Assembly (NCBI GenBank): GCA_041736675.1
Contig: JBGSTD010000026.1
Span: forward strand, 1-64,000
Direction of reading: 5' to 3'
From: Salaquimonas sp041736675
GTDB lineage: Bacteria > Pseudomonadota > Alphaproteobacteria > Rhizobiales > Rhizobiaceae
Length of the DNA stretch: 64,000 bases
The position numbers were made by a program, and so were the translations under genes. The notes beneath the pieces were generated by a model. It made no database searches and was not told where the DNA came from. It worked only from the letters and a program-made list of their open reading frames with translations. Shown piece after piece: positions 1 to 9,260 of the stretch; the stretch's first letter is position 1; each line of letters opens with the position of its first letter.

Positions 1-57
1 ATATTAACCAAATTGAGGTTTCCTAGGGATACGATCAATTTTTTGGGAATTGTACTG

Positions 58-738
58 ATGCCCCGTAAAATGAAGCCAATCGCCACTGCTCTTGCGGCAG
101 TAGTGGCGCTCACCTCCCCTTTCAGTTTTTCTACCGCAAAAGCAGACATGATGCGGCCGGTATATGAAAAGCAGAAAACCTTTCTTGTAAATGGTCTTGC
201 CAGTGTCATGCCGTTTGTCGGGTACGGTTTTGCCAATCTCAGCCAGAAGCTGCAGGACGCAAAAACCTATGACTATGCAACCCCGGTCGAAGGGCGAATG
301 GTTATTCAGCCGATGGTCTTCTCCGAGATCAAGCGGGAATATGCGAGAGATCCCTCGATCAAGATCAATCTGGTTGGAATCAGTTACGGTGCCAATATCG
401 TCACTTCGCTGGCCTCACAGCTTAACCAGGCCGGCATTCCGGTCAACTATCTTGGCGTTCTGGATGGTCCGATGTTGACAGCCATAACGCCAAATGTACA
501 CCGGGTGGATAATTTCGTGTGCAGTATGGTCGGCTGCATCGGCCAGAAAGCACGACTGGCCCGAGGCAACAATCAGACCATGCATGCGGAGTTTTCAATG
601 CGCTCAACCCATATTGCCCTTGCTGACAACCGTCAGGTGCATCAACGCATCATGGGTCAGTTGACCGCTTACCCGCTGCTGATTGCGGGACAACCGATCG
701 ACACGGTTGATACATTTCACACCGCATCTGTTCAATAA
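58..738 (+). CDS. Secreted alpha/beta-hydrolase-like protein
   Basis: The 226-residue product begins with a signal peptide: basic start, hydrophobic stretch to about residue 20, likely cleavage near Ala28-Asp30. It carries a nucleophile elbow G-I-S-Y-G with Ser109 as the likely catalytic serine. An Asp in the segment D-G-P near residue 152 and a His near the C-terminus could complete the triad. This suggests a periplasmic lipase, esterase or thioesterase-like hydrolase. The ATG at 58 is preferred over an upstream TTG because it begins the signal peptide and has GGGA about 10 nt ahead; a second ATG at 70 is possible. The gene stands alone, convergent with the next. The substrate is unknown. 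Confidence 0.7.
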   Translation: MPRKMKPIATALAAVVALTSPFSFSTAKADMMRPVYEKQKTFLVNGLASVMPFVGYGFANLSQKLQDAKTYDYATPVEGRMVIQPMVFSEIKREYARDPSIKINLVGISYGANIVTSLASQLNQAGIPVNYLGVLDGPMLTAITPNVHRVDNFVCSMVGCIGQKARLARGNNQTMHAEFSMRSTHIALADNRQVHQRIMGQLTAYPLLIAGQPIDTVDTFHTASVQ

Positions 739-746
739 ACCAGGAA

Positions 747-1244
747 CTAACGTAAAAAGGGCTCAGGATAATTCAGCGGGCCCTTTTTGCCTTTCAGCGC
801 ACCATCCTCAAGTTCAAGCGCAAGAAAATGTCTACCCTGCCACCTGACCTCAAAAGGATCGGCCAAATCACTCCTGAAGCCGAATCGTTCGTAGTACATA
901 CCTTCGCCGAGAACAAAAATCGCCTTGAAGCCCGCTTTGCGGCCTTCTTCTATGGCACAGCGAACCAGATCGCTGCCGACCTGCATTTCACGAAATTCAG
1001 GGATTACCGCCAAGGGCGCCAGCGCCAGCGATTTTACCGCCGCCCTGATTTCAGTAAGAAGGACATGGCCAATTATCCTTCCCTCGCATTCAGCAACCAG
1101 TGAAATGGTGTGCTCCGGTGCGGGTATCAGCTGATCTACAAGATTGGCTTCTGCCTTGCGGCCATAGGCCTCGATTTCCACCTGACGGATTGCCTTGCTG
1201 TCCGCCGGGGTTGAAGCACGCAGATTGAGTTTGTTACAAAGCAT
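747..1244 (-). CDS. GNAT family N-acetyltransferase (YhbS-like)
   Basis: The 165-residue product has the GNAT core. Strand beta4 (SLALAPLAVIPEFR) leads into an acetyl-CoA binding loop of form E-M-Q-V-G-S-D-L at about residues 85-93. A later segment E-R-F-G-F-R near residue 122 is typical of the YhbS-like subgroup. It should transfer acetyl from acetyl-CoA to a small molecule or protein amine, but the acceptor cannot be read from sequence. It is on the same strand as rppH just upstream (34 nt gap) and could be its distal operon partner. Confidence 0.8.
   Translation of the reverse strand: MLCNKLNLRASTPADSKAIRQVEIEAYGRKAEANLVDQLIPAPEHTISLVAECEGRIIGHVLLTEIRAAVKSLALAPLAVIPEFREMQVGSDLVRCAIEEGRKAGFKAIFVLGEGMYYERFGFRSDLADPFEVRWQGRHFLALELEDGALKGKKGPLNYPEPFLR
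754..788 (+). terminator. Rho-independent terminator of the hydrolase gene
   Basis: A hairpin with arms AAAAAGGGC (754-762) and GGGCCCTTTTT (778-788) follows the hydrolase stop codon and ends in a T run. It lies inside the 3' coding end of the convergent acetyltransferase gene. Because both arms carry A/T runs, it may work in both directions. Confidence 0.7.
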
Positions 1245-1278
1245 TGCAGTCCAATATCCAACGGAAAGAACAGACGGG

Positions 1279-1788
1279 TCAAATCAGGTGCCTAAATGCC
1301 CTGACAACATCTTCATAGACTTTTCGTTTAAAGGGTACAATCAATTCTGGCAATTGCTCCATATCAACCCACTCCCAGGCATCAAATTCAACCGGAGCCC
1401 CCTCAGGAGGATGCGAAATATTGATTTCGCTCAGCTCGCCTTCGAAACGAAAGGCAAACCAGGCCATTTTCTGGCCTTTGTATTTTCCTTTCAGAGCTTT
1501 TCCAATCAACTCGGAAGGCAAATCATAATGGATCCAGTCAGGCGCTTCCCCAAGTAGGCTGACGCTTGTCATGCCTGTCTCTTCCCACAACTCGCGCTTG
1601 GCTGCGGCCAGCGACGCCTCACCCTTGTCGATACCGCCCTGGGGCATCTGCCAACGTTTGTCGGTTAGTGAAAGTTCGCCATTTTCAGGTGCTATCCTGT
1701 GGCCAGCCCATACCTTGCCCTCTCGATTGAGAACCATGATACCCACACATGGGCGGTATGGAAGTTCTTCCTTGTCTTTCCTGGTCAT
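1279..1788 (-). CDS. rppH: RNA pyrophosphohydrolase RppH
   Basis: This 169-residue Nudix hydrolase starts with P-Y-R-P-C-V-G-I-M, the usual opening of alphaproteobacterial RppH. The Nudix box starts at G-G-I-D-K-G-E and ends in R-E-L-W-E-E-T-G (about residues 51-73), with the metal-binding glutamates intact. RppH removes pyrophosphate from 5'-triphosphorylated RNA or hydrolyses dinucleoside polyphosphates, starting RNA decay. Its ATG shares one base with the stop codon of the upstream YibQ-like gene (TAATG), so translation is probably coupled. This gene order is common in Rhizobiales. Confidence 0.93.
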   Translation of the reverse strand: MTRKDKEELPYRPCVGIMVLNREGKVWAGHRIAPENGELSLTDKRWQMPQGGIDKGEASLAAAKRELWEETGMTSVSLLGEAPDWIHYDLPSELIGKALKGKYKGQKMAWFAFRFEGELSEINISHPPEGAPVEFDAWEWVDMEQLPELIVPFKRKVYEDVVRAFRHLI

Positions 1789-2966
1789 TATCGCGGTCTC
1801 TCCGGATCATCCACAATTGCTGAAACCGGTGTTATCTCGATACCCAGTTTGCCAGCTTGCGCAGCAAACTCCGCAATCATTTCGATGGTATCGGAAAATC
1901 CGTTTGAAACACCGATGGCAAGACCTGATCGCTTGGCTTCGAGAACCAACTTTTCCAGTTGTTCGGCTATATCACGTCTGGTGCGCTTGGCATCTATTTG
2001 AATCTGGACACTGGTATTGGGGAGTACGGAAGCCGCCGCTGCCTGCCCGGCCTTCGAATTGCTGACCGATCCATCGTCAACAAACAAAAGCCCACGCTCG
2101 GCAATTTCGTCAAAAACAGGCTTGAGAGCATCACCATCTCCCAGAATCTTGCCGCCCTGATAATTCATCACGCCAACATAGTTTGTGATCCGGCTGAGCA
2201 GCCAGTGCAGGTTGACCTGATTTTCCTCGGCACTTACACCACTGACAATTGTGTGCGGACCGGGCGAATTTTGCGGGTAGCCAAAGGGCTCCATGGGCAA
2301 TTGCAACAGCAGTTCATGCCCTTTCTGGCGGGCCGACTGCATCCAGCGGTTCAGACTGTTTCCATAAGGCGCAAAGGCAAGCGTTACAGCAGGTGGCAGC
2401 TTCCTGATCGCAAGTTGACTGCCCGATTGGCTGACCCCCATGCCACCAACAATGATCACAACACGGGCAACACCAAAATTACCGGTGGTGTTTGGCTCAC
2501 GCGCATACACATCCATCGCCCGCCGTCCGTCAGAAGCGCGTTTGGGTATGCCCCCTGTAGCTCCCTCCTCGATCAGGTCGGGGTCGGGCAGATGGGCAAG
2601 TCCAGCCTCCTGCGGTTTGACGCGGGGCAGCCTCGGCTTTGGAACAGAAATTGATCCGTTTGGTTTCAACTCATTAAGCCCGCTTTCCGAATAGGTTTCT
2701 TCCTCTTCGTCGGCAGGTTCGGTTTTTACTGATTCAGGATTGGGGGTTTGCACTGCCGGCGCGGCTGTTTCTGGCTTTTTCTCGATCTGGACAATAACGG
2801 GTTCAGGCTTGGGTGCCAGAAACATCTGCCAGCCGACAAGACCGATAGCCAAAAGACCGGCGGTCAGCCCTGCAAGGGCAATAAGCTTCCCGTCGGCAAC
2901 TGATTTTCTTGAATCCGCCGGCCTTTCAGGCTTTTGGCCCAATGGCCTGTTCAGTTCGTCCACCAA
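1788..2966 (-). CDS. Divergent polysaccharide deacetylase family protein (YibQ-like)
   Basis: The product is about 392 residues. It has one N-terminal membrane helix (about residues 28-51), a Pro/Glu-rich linker to about residue 165, and a C-terminal catalytic-type domain beginning R-V-V-I-I-V-G-G-M-G. The order of conserved pieces (LPPAVTLAFAPYG, HELLLQLPMEP, GVMNYQGG, LLFVDDGS) matches the divergent polysaccharide deacetylase family found next to ctpA and envC. It probably acts on cell-wall glycans in the periplasm. No in-frame ATG exists at the start: TTG 2966 or GTG 2963 follow GGGG about 9-12 nt upstream, and an in-frame TAG immediately precedes them. Confidence 0.85.
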   Translation of the reverse strand: MVDELNRPLGQKPERPADSRKSVADGKLIALAGLTAGLLAIGLVGWQMFLAPKPEPVIVQIEKKPETAAPAVQTPNPESVKTEPADEEEETYSESGLNELKPNGSISVPKPRLPRVKPQEAGLAHLPDPDLIEEGATGGIPKRASDGRRAMDVYAREPNTTGNFGVARVVIIVGGMGVSQSGSQLAIRKLPPAVTLAFAPYGNSLNRWMQSARQKGHELLLQLPMEPFGYPQNSPGPHTIVSGVSAEENQVNLHWLLSRITNYVGVMNYQGGKILGDGDALKPVFDEIAERGLLFVDDGSVSNSKAGQAAAASVLPNTSVQIQIDAKRTRRDIAEQLEKLVLEAKRSGLAIGVSNGFSDTIEMIAEFAAQAGKLGIEITPVSAIVDDPERPR

Positions 2967-3106
2967 CTATGAATCCCCGCAAGGCCACAAGCATGCAGCC
3001 TGACCCTTTATTGATTTTTGCAAGACCGGCTACCCGAACAAGACCGGTAAAAAAATCCGCCAATGGTTTGCCCAAGGGTTCATCATTGGCGGAATGTTTC
3101 AGTATA

Positions 3107-4438
3107 TCAGTTCGGCAATGCCTTGTTTGGATCCGGCGGGAACACGCCCTCCGCCGTTTTAAGACCAAGAATAAGATCCAGGGCATAGTTCAACTGTATG
3201 TCATCCTTTGGGTCAGCCGGAACGTAGGCTGATGAACCAGAACCGTTTTCATCTTCTTCCTGACCATTGATATGACCGCGCAGTTTGGATTCGCCTGCTG
3301 TTTCGACCTTGCCCTTCAATTCGTCAGGCAATGGCTGGGCAACCGAAATATCCGGGGTGATGCCTTTCGCCTGAATGGAAGTGTTGGAAGGCGTGTAATA
3401 CAGCGCTGTTGTCAAACGCAGGGCGTTGTTTGCTCCCAATTGCAGGATGGTCTGGACCGATCCCTTGCCAAAGGACTGCGAGCCCAGGATGGTTGCCCGT
3501 TTATGGTCCTGAAGCGCTCCGGCTACAATTTCAGACGCGCTGGCTGACCCGCCATTGATCAGGATGATCACAGGTTTGCCTTCGGTAAAGTCTCCGGCAC
3601 GTGCGGAATAGCGGGTGATATCGCTTTCCTGACGTCCCCGTGTTGAAACAATTTCGCCGCGATCCAGAAATGCATCGGAAACATTGACGGCCTGATCCAG
3701 CAATCCGCCCGGGTTAAGGCGCAAATCAATCACGTATCCCTTGACCTTGTCAGCGCCAACCTGTTCCTTGATTTTGGCTATCGCATCTTCAAGACCTGTA
3801 TCGGTTTGTTCGGTGAAGGAATTGATGTCGATATAACCGACATTGTCACGCTCCACTCTGAAACGCACCGAGCGAACCTTGATCACATCGCGGATAATTG
3901 TCACATCAATCGGGCCTTCAGCGCCTTCACGCTGGATTTTCAGTTCGATCGGCGTGTTTACGGGCCCGCGCATCTTTTCAACTGCCTGCTGCAGGGTAAG
4001 GCCGCGAATATTGTCTCCGTCAATCTGGAAGATCAAATCGCCTGCAAGGACACCTGCCGCCGCCGCTGGCGATCCGTCAATCGGGGAGATAACCTTTACC
4101 AGTTCATTTTCCATGGTGACCTCAATGCCAAGGCCGCCAAACTCTCCGCGGGTTTGTACCCGCATATCGGCAAAATCCTTTGCGTTAAGATAGCTGGAAT
4201 GTGGATCAAGCGATGTAAGCATGCCATTGATGGCGCTCTCAACCAGCTTTTCCTCGTCAGGCTGGGTCACATAAATTGCCCTTACCCGTTCAAAAACATC
4301 TCCGAACAAAGCCAGTTGCCGGTACGTATCCGCACCCGCTGCCTTGGCCGATCCAGTTTGGGTCACAAGTGTGGTTACACCCAATCCAATGGAGGTGCCG
4401 ACAAGCATACCGACGATAAACAGGCTAGTTCTTTTCAT
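3107..4438 (-). CDS. ctpA: Carboxyl-terminal processing protease CtpA (S41 family)
   Basis: This 443-residue periplasmic serine protease has an N-terminal signal or anchor helix (about residues 3-24). A PDZ domain follows around residues 85-175, then an S41 protease domain. The Ser-Lys dyad is visible as G-G-S-A-S-A-S-E with the nucleophile, and S-F-G-K-G-S-V-Q with the lysine. CtpA trims C-termini of exported proteins and affects cell-envelope integrity. The ATG at 4438 is chosen because it overlaps the envC stop (TAATG) and begins the signal sequence; the open frame extends a further 12 codons without support. Confidence 0.93.
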   Translation of the reverse strand: MKRTSLFIVGMLVGTSIGLGVTTLVTQTGSAKAAGADTYRQLALFGDVFERVRAIYVTQPDEEKLVESAINGMLTSLDPHSSYLNAKDFADMRVQTRGEFGGLGIEVTMENELVKVISPIDGSPAAAAGVLAGDLIFQIDGDNIRGLTLQQAVEKMRGPVNTPIELKIQREGAEGPIDVTIIRDVIKVRSVRFRVERDNVGYIDINSFTEQTDTGLEDAIAKIKEQVGADKVKGYVIDLRLNPGGLLDQAVNVSDAFLDRGEIVSTRGRQESDITRYSARAGDFTEGKPVIILINGGSASASEIVAGALQDHKRATILGSQSFGKGSVQTILQLGANNALRLTTALYYTPSNTSIQAKGITPDISVAQPLPDELKGKVETAGESKLRGHINGQEEDENGSGSSAYVPADPKDDIQLNYALDLILGLKTAEGVFPPDPNKALPN

Positions 4439-5811
4439 TATCCGTTTCTCTCTTCCAGACTTGTTTTTACCCACCAGGGCGCAGGATCGATAGATGTCCC
4501 GTCCTTGCGGAATTCCACATATAACACAGGTCTTGCTGAACCTACATCCACATTCTTGTTACTGGCAACCCTACTGGCACCCATTATTCCAACCGGTTCA
4601 CCCGTCAGAACGAACTGGCCCAATTCAACATTGATTCGATCCATCCCTGACAGCACCACATGATAGCCATCTCCCGCATTCAGGATCAAGAGTTGCCCGT
4701 AGGAACGGAAGGGACCTGCATAAATCACCCATCCATCCGCTGGCGCAACAACCCTGCTTGCCGAACGGGTTGCAATCGAAAGGCCTTGCGACAAATCCCC
4801 GGTTACCGTGCGCTGGTTGAAAGAAGCCAACTCGACGCCTGACACTGGTTTTGGCAGCAGCCCTTTTGCCTTGGCAAAAGACATTGCCGGGGCAATACGC
4901 GCAGTATCAAGAAAATCTGGCTTAATAGTGTCCTCACGCGCAGAAGCAATCATTTGCTCTTCCTGGCTACGCCGCTCTTCCTCGGCCTTGCGGGCTGCTT
5001 CTGCTGCATTACGAACAGAAGATAGCTGAGTTTCAAGCTGTGATATCAGGTTTTGCAGATTACCCGCCTTGCCGGCAAGTTGGGCAGCCAGCGCGGTCTG
5101 TTCCGCCAATTGATTGCGCGCGGAGATACTCAGGTTCTTTTTTTCCTCAAGAAGCAAAGTGAGCCTGCGCTCGTCTTCCGCCAAACTTGTCAGATCTTCT
5201 GACAGTTTGTCCCGGCTTGCAGCAATATCGGTCGTTATCTGTACAAGATTTTTCAACTCGGTTGCCAGAATCTGTGTTTCAGACCGGATTTCCGGAACTA
5301 CAGCGCCCAAAAGAATAGCCGCACGAACAGAGCTCAATGCATCTTCCGGCGTCACCAGAATTGCCGGCGGAGGCTTGTGCCCCATGCGCTGCAGGGCTGC
5401 GATCACTTCAATCAGGATGCCGCGGCGGCTCTGGAGCGACTGGCGAACGACAGCCTCATTGCCGCGCAATTCTTCAAGACGAACAGCTGATCGCGCAATT
5501 CGCTCCTCAATGGCACGCGAACGGGTTGAAGTTTCAATCAGGTTCCGGTTGATTGATGCCCGATCTGTTTCAAGGTTGGCAATTTCCTTGTCGAGTTCCT
5601 CCTTGCGTGCCTGTGAAAGACTGATCTGGCTTTGCAGCGAAGCAAGCTCTTCCTCGGTTTTTGCTCTTTGTTCGCCCAGTTGCATTTCTGTTGAAACAGC
5701 TGGCGAAGTTGCCGGAAGTGTTGATGCCGCTTCTTGGGCAAATGACAAACTTGAACCAACGCCCATAGCTGTCAGACAAAGCCAAGCAAGCAGTACACGG
5801 CCGGAAAGCAT
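4438..5811 (-). CDS. envC: Murein hydrolase activator EnvC-like protein
   Basis: The 457-residue product has a signal peptide (cleavage near residue 26, after F-A-Q). A long coiled coil rich in Glu, Gln, Lys and Arg spans about residues 45-290. The C-terminal domain of LytM/M23 type includes P-A-D-G-W-V-I-Y-A-G and S-Y-G-Q-L-L-I-L-N. The exact zinc-ligand pattern is not obvious, as in EnvC, which activates septal amidases rather than cutting peptidoglycan itself. The ATG at 5811 is preferred over a TTG 16 codons earlier because it opens a good signal peptide and has AGGG upstream. It is coupled to ctpA. Confidence 0.88.
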   Translation of the reverse strand: MLSGRVLLAWLCLTAMGVGSSLSFAQEAASTLPATSPAVSTEMQLGEQRAKTEEELASLQSQISLSQARKEELDKEIANLETDRASINRNLIETSTRSRAIEERIARSAVRLEELRGNEAVVRQSLQSRRGILIEVIAALQRMGHKPPPAILVTPEDALSSVRAAILLGAVVPEIRSETQILATELKNLVQITTDIAASRDKLSEDLTSLAEDERRLTLLLEEKKNLSISARNQLAEQTALAAQLAGKAGNLQNLISQLETQLSSVRNAAEAARKAEEERRSQEEQMIASAREDTIKPDFLDTARIAPAMSFAKAKGLLPKPVSGVELASFNQRTVTGDLSQGLSIATRSASRVVAPADGWVIYAGPFRSYGQLLILNAGDGYHVVLSGMDRINVELGQFVLTGEPVGIMGASRVASNKNVDVGSARPVLYVEFRKDGTSIDPAPWWVKTSLEERNG

Positions 5812-6024
5812 CCGGTAAAAACCCTGCTCTTGTCTGGCTATGGTTCTGGTTCCAAACAATATGTTGAAAATCCCGTTTGATTTGCAGTCATTGCCGTCAA
5901 CACAATTGGCATGGCAAAAATATGATTCGCCCCAACATACAGCTATATTTTTGTCTGGCTAATGATTAGTCAAGAAAGGCGAGACGTGCTGCAATGCCGC
6001 AAATGTCCCTATGCTTTGTCAGGT

Positions 6025-6507
6025 TCATATCCTGTGATAGGGATGTCCCGACAAAATGGTTATTGAGCGGTATAGCTGCTCGGCCAGCATGACCCTTGCC
6101 AACTGATGCGGCCATGTCATTATTCCCATGCGCAGGACAAGCGAAGCCGCATCTTGCAGGCTTTTGCCGTGCCCGTCCGGTCCTCCGATAGCGAAGGCCA
6201 TTTCAGGCACAGAACCATTAAGGCATTTTTCCATGAATTGTGCGAGGTCGACTGAGGAAAGATCTTTCCCGTGTTCATCAAGAACAATCAGGAAGGTTCC
6301 CGGTTTCAGGGAGGCCAGCATCAGTCCTGCCTCTTCATTTTTGCGATGTTCGGTATTTTCGGCTCGGCTTTCGCTCCATTCAGCCACCTTGGCAACGCTG
6401 ATGCCCAATTGCCTACCGGCCTTTTCACAGCGTTCAAGATAGCGCTCCAGCAGCTCGCTTTCGGGGCCCTTTTTCATTTTTCCAATGGCAAGAATACTCA
6501 AGCGCAA
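6025..6507 (-). CDS. rlmH: 23S rRNA (pseudouridine-1915-N3)-methyltransferase RlmH
   Basis: The 160-residue product matches RlmH (YbeA/SPOUT family) over its length. Visible pieces are the N-terminal strand with G-K-M-K-K-G-P-E, the knot segments F-L-I-V-L-D-E-H-G-K and F-A-I-G-G-P-D-G-H-G, and the C-terminal E-Q-L-Y-R-S-I-T-I-L-S-G-H-P-Y-H. It methylates pseudouridine in helix 69 of 23S rRNA using SAM. The start is a TTG with AAGGA about 7 nt upstream; an in-frame TAA lies just before it, so no longer form exists. It sits between rsfS and envC, as in relatives. Confidence 0.94.
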   Translation of the reverse strand: MRLSILAIGKMKKGPESELLERYLERCEKAGRQLGISVAKVAEWSESRAENTEHRKNEEAGLMLASLKPGTFLIVLDEHGKDLSSVDLAQFMEKCLNGSVPEMAFAIGGPDGHGKSLQDAASLVLRMGIMTWPHQLARVMLAEQLYRSITILSGHPYHRI

Positions 6508-6606
6508 ATCATATCCTTACGGGAACGACCGCATTTACTGAAAAAGTCATGTCACGGGCCTCGGAATTCTGACAAATCGCCAAAGAGAAATGCCTGCCTT
6601 TTCGGA

Positions 6607-6984
6607 CTAATGCCGGTCGGCTTCGTCCGGCATCGACCACATTTTTTCGATGGCATAGAAGTCACGAACCTCAGGGCGGAAGACATGAACGATCACATCG
6701 CCGGTATCAATCAGAACCCAGTCTGCTGCCTGCAATCCCTCGACCTTGGCATTGCCGTAACCGGCAGCCTTCAATTCCTTCAGGAGATGGTCGGAAATGG
6801 CGGCCACGTGACGGTGCGATCTTCCCGATGCAACCACCATGTAATCGCCCAATGCGGACTTTCCCTTGATATTGATTTTATTGATCTGTTCGGCCTTCGA
6901 ATCATCAAGGCTGGCAAGGATCGACTTCAAAACATCTTCAGCCGAAAAATCGACGGCATTTGATGTTTTCGGCATGGAACGCAT
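6607..6984 (-). CDS. rsfS: Ribosomal silencing factor RsfS
   Basis: This RsfS/Iojap family protein (about 125 residues from this start) shows the conserved core K-S-A-L-G-D-Y-M-V-V-A-S-G-R-S-H-R-H-V, followed by W-V-L-I-D-T-G-D-V-I-V-H-V-F. RsfS binds L14 and blocks subunit joining when nutrients are short. The ATG at 6984 has AGAAGG about 10 nt upstream. An ATG at 7023 would add 13 residues, but its purine run directly abuts the start codon. The gene lies in the obg-proBA-nadD-rsfS-rlmH order. Confidence 0.93.
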   Translation of the reverse strand: MRSMPKTSNAVDFSAEDVLKSILASLDDSKAEQINKINIKGKSALGDYMVVASGRSHRHVAAISDHLLKELKAAGYGNAKVEGLQAADWVLIDTGDVIVHVFRPEVRDFYAIEKMWSMPDEADRH

Positions 6985-7261
6985 TTTCGTTCGGCCTTCT
7001 TGCAATGGAGTTACCAGTTTCATCCTCTTTGGTTATCGCCCGGGCGCCTGTTCCTGCATTTCATGCCTGTAAGGCAGATTGGCAACTGAACATCGCCCCC
7101 AACGGGCAAATACGCTTGGCACAATTGCCGACTCTCTATGAAAACGGCCGACAGGATTGAAATACATGAATTTTACGAAAAAAGAAAGTTTTGATTGGGA
7201 AACCTGAATTTCCGCCTTTCATGTGACAATATGGGCCACGAAGACCGCTGTGCTTGTTGTA

Positions 7262-7897
7262 TCAGTTACGCGAACCCGATGGTGTTTTACCATTCGCCTC
7301 CTTGGCGGACTTGCGGGCATTACGAAGCGCTGTCGATGACAAGGCCGACCTTGGTCCGTGAAGAAAAGTCCAGGCAGGTGTTTTCATATTCGCCAGCAAT
7401 TCACTGTCTGTCTCATCCACACGGTATCTTGAAAGCGCGATGGCAGCCCGAGCCGAACGGTAGGCAAGCGTTGAGCCCGGCCTGTCCATGATCATGAGCG
7501 GCATCATCTGAGCGATCCTGCGCCAATTCTGCCATCTATGAAAAGATGCCAGATTGTCCGCGCCCATCAACCAGACAAACTTGACCCGGGGACGCAGGCG
7601 CATCAGCAATTGCAGGGTTTCCTCCGTATAGCTGAGCCTGTACCTCGCCTCGAAGGCGGTAATCTTGATTTTAGGATGATCGACAAGTGCATGACATTTA
7701 CGAATTCGCTGGGCAAGCGGTTCCAACTCGGAATGATCCTTAAGCGGATTTCCCGGGGTAACAAGCCACCAAACCTGATCGAGTTGACCGCGAACGAGGG
7801 CGGTTTCGCTAACATGAACATGACCGTTATGGGGAGGGTTGAAAGAGCCGCCAAACAACCCTACCCGTTGCCCGTCTTCCACATGGGGAAAACGCAT
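7262..7897 (-). CDS. nadD: Nicotinate-nucleotide adenylyltransferase NadD
   Basis: The product is about 211 residues, with the nucleotidyltransferase signature G-G-S-F-N-P-P-H-N-G-H near residues 14-24 and a later S-S-T-A-L-R motif near the C-terminus. It adenylates nicotinate mononucleotide in NAD synthesis. The ATG at 7897 fits the conserved start just before V-G-L-F-G-G-S-F. A TTG at 7981 would extend the protein by 28 residues and overlap proA by 32 bases, which is possible but less likely. Confidence 0.93.
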   Translation of the reverse strand: MRFPHVEDGQRVGLFGGSFNPPHNGHVHVSETALVRGQLDQVWWLVTPGNPLKDHSELEPLAQRIRKCHALVDHPKIKITAFEARYRLSYTEETLQLLMRLRPRVKFVWLMGADNLASFHRWQNWRRIAQMMPLMIMDRPGSTLAYRSARAAIALSRYRVDETDSELLANMKTPAWTFLHGPRSALSSTALRNARKSAKEANGKTPSGSRN

Positions 7898-7949
7898 CGC
7901 ATCACGCAATATGATCTCGTCGCTCTGGGCAGGATCGAAACTCAAATGC

Positions 7950-9260
7950 TCAGGACCTGATCTGGCCAGAGCCACGAACAAGGTATTTGAAACTGGTCAA
8001 TTGCTCCACGCCGACTGGCCCCCTTGCATGCATTTTTCCCGTGGCAATGCCGATTTCTCCACCCATGCCAAACTCACCACCATCGGCAAATTGTGTCGAA
8101 GCATTATGCAAAAGGATCGCCGAGTCAATTTCATTGAAGAACCGCTCGACAACAACCGCATCCTCAGCGACGAGCGCTTCTGTGTGATGGGAAGACCATT
8201 GGCCGATATGGTCAATCGCTTCGCTGATGCCATCGACCAGTTTCACTGAAATGATTGGAGCAAGATACTCGGTTGCCCAATCCTCTTGTGTTGCACGAAC
8301 TGCCTTTGGATAAGAAGAGACAACCTCTTTGCTGCCCCTGATCTCACAGCCCGCCGAATCAAGTGCATCAAGAACCGGCACCAAATGAGTGGCTGACACC
8401 GCGCGGTCCACCAGCAATGTTTCCGCCGAACCGCAAATGCCCGTGCGGCGCATCTTCGCATTGACTGCGATTGAAACCGCCATTTCAAGCCGGGCGCTCT
8501 TGTCGATATAAAGATGGCACAGACCTTCAAGATGGGCAAACACCGGCACCCTGGCCTCGGCCTGAACGCGGCTAACAAGTCCCTTGCCCCCGCGTGGCAC
8601 AATCACATCAATCGCGCCGCCAAGACCGCCCAGCATTTCACCCACTGCCTGTCTGTCCGTAGTGGGAACAATCTGAATTGCCGTCTCTGGCAGGTTTGCT
8701 GACAAAAGTCCTTCCACCAGGCATTCGTGAATGGCGCGCGAGGAATGAAACGAATCCGATCCGCCCCGCAGGATTACGGCATTGCCGGCCTTCAGGCACA
8801 ACGCACCAGCATCTGCGGTCACGTTGGGACGGCTCTCAAAAATGACGCCAATAACGCCTAGGGGCGTGCGAACCCGTTCGATGTGCAGCCCGTTCGGACG
8901 GTCCCATTCTGCAATGATTGTTCCGACAGGATCAGGCAATTCGCCAATCGCACGGATGCCGTCACACATGGCACGAATCCTGGCTTCATTGAGTTCCAGC
9001 CGGTCAAGAAACGAGCCTGAAATCCCGGCCTCCCTGGCTGCAGCCATATCAATGGTATTAGCGTTCAGGATTGCAGAGCGATGCGCCCACAGGCTTTCAG
9101 CCATGCCGATCAGTGCGGCATGTTTTCGCTCTGCTGTCGCAGTCGCCAATTTGGTTGCAGCCTTTTTGGCTGCTTTTCCCATTGCAGCCATCAACTCTGT
9201 CAGGTCGCTGCCTGCCAGACTGTCACCTGCCTCAATTCTTGATTCAGTATTCATATTCAT
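7950..9260 (-). CDS. proA: Gamma-glutamyl phosphate reductase ProA
   Basis: This 436-residue protein of the aldehyde dehydrogenase superfamily reduces gamma-glutamyl phosphate to glutamate semialdehyde in proline synthesis. It contains P-L-G-V-I-G-V-I-F-E-S-R-P-N-V-T-A-D-A, the K-A-G-N-A-V-I-L-R-G-G-S segment, and the catalytic cysteine in R-R-T-G-I-C-G-S-A-E-T. Its ATG directly abuts the proB stop codon, so proBA form an operon. Confidence 0.95.
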   Translation of the reverse strand: MNMNTESRIEAGDSLAGSDLTELMAAMGKAAKKAATKLATATAERKHAALIGMAESLWAHRSAILNANTIDMAAAREAGISGSFLDRLELNEARIRAMCDGIRAIGELPDPVGTIIAEWDRPNGLHIERVRTPLGVIGVIFESRPNVTADAGALCLKAGNAVILRGGSDSFHSSRAIHECLVEGLLSANLPETAIQIVPTTDRQAVGEMLGGLGGAIDVIVPRGGKGLVSRVQAEARVPVFAHLEGLCHLYIDKSARLEMAVSIAVNAKMRRTGICGSAETLLVDRAVSATHLVPVLDALDSAGCEIRGSKEVVSSYPKAVRATQEDWATEYLAPIISVKLVDGISEAIDHIGQWSSHHTEALVAEDAVVVERFFNEIDSAILLHNASTQFADGGEFGMGGEIGIATGKMHARGPVGVEQLTSFKYLVRGSGQIRS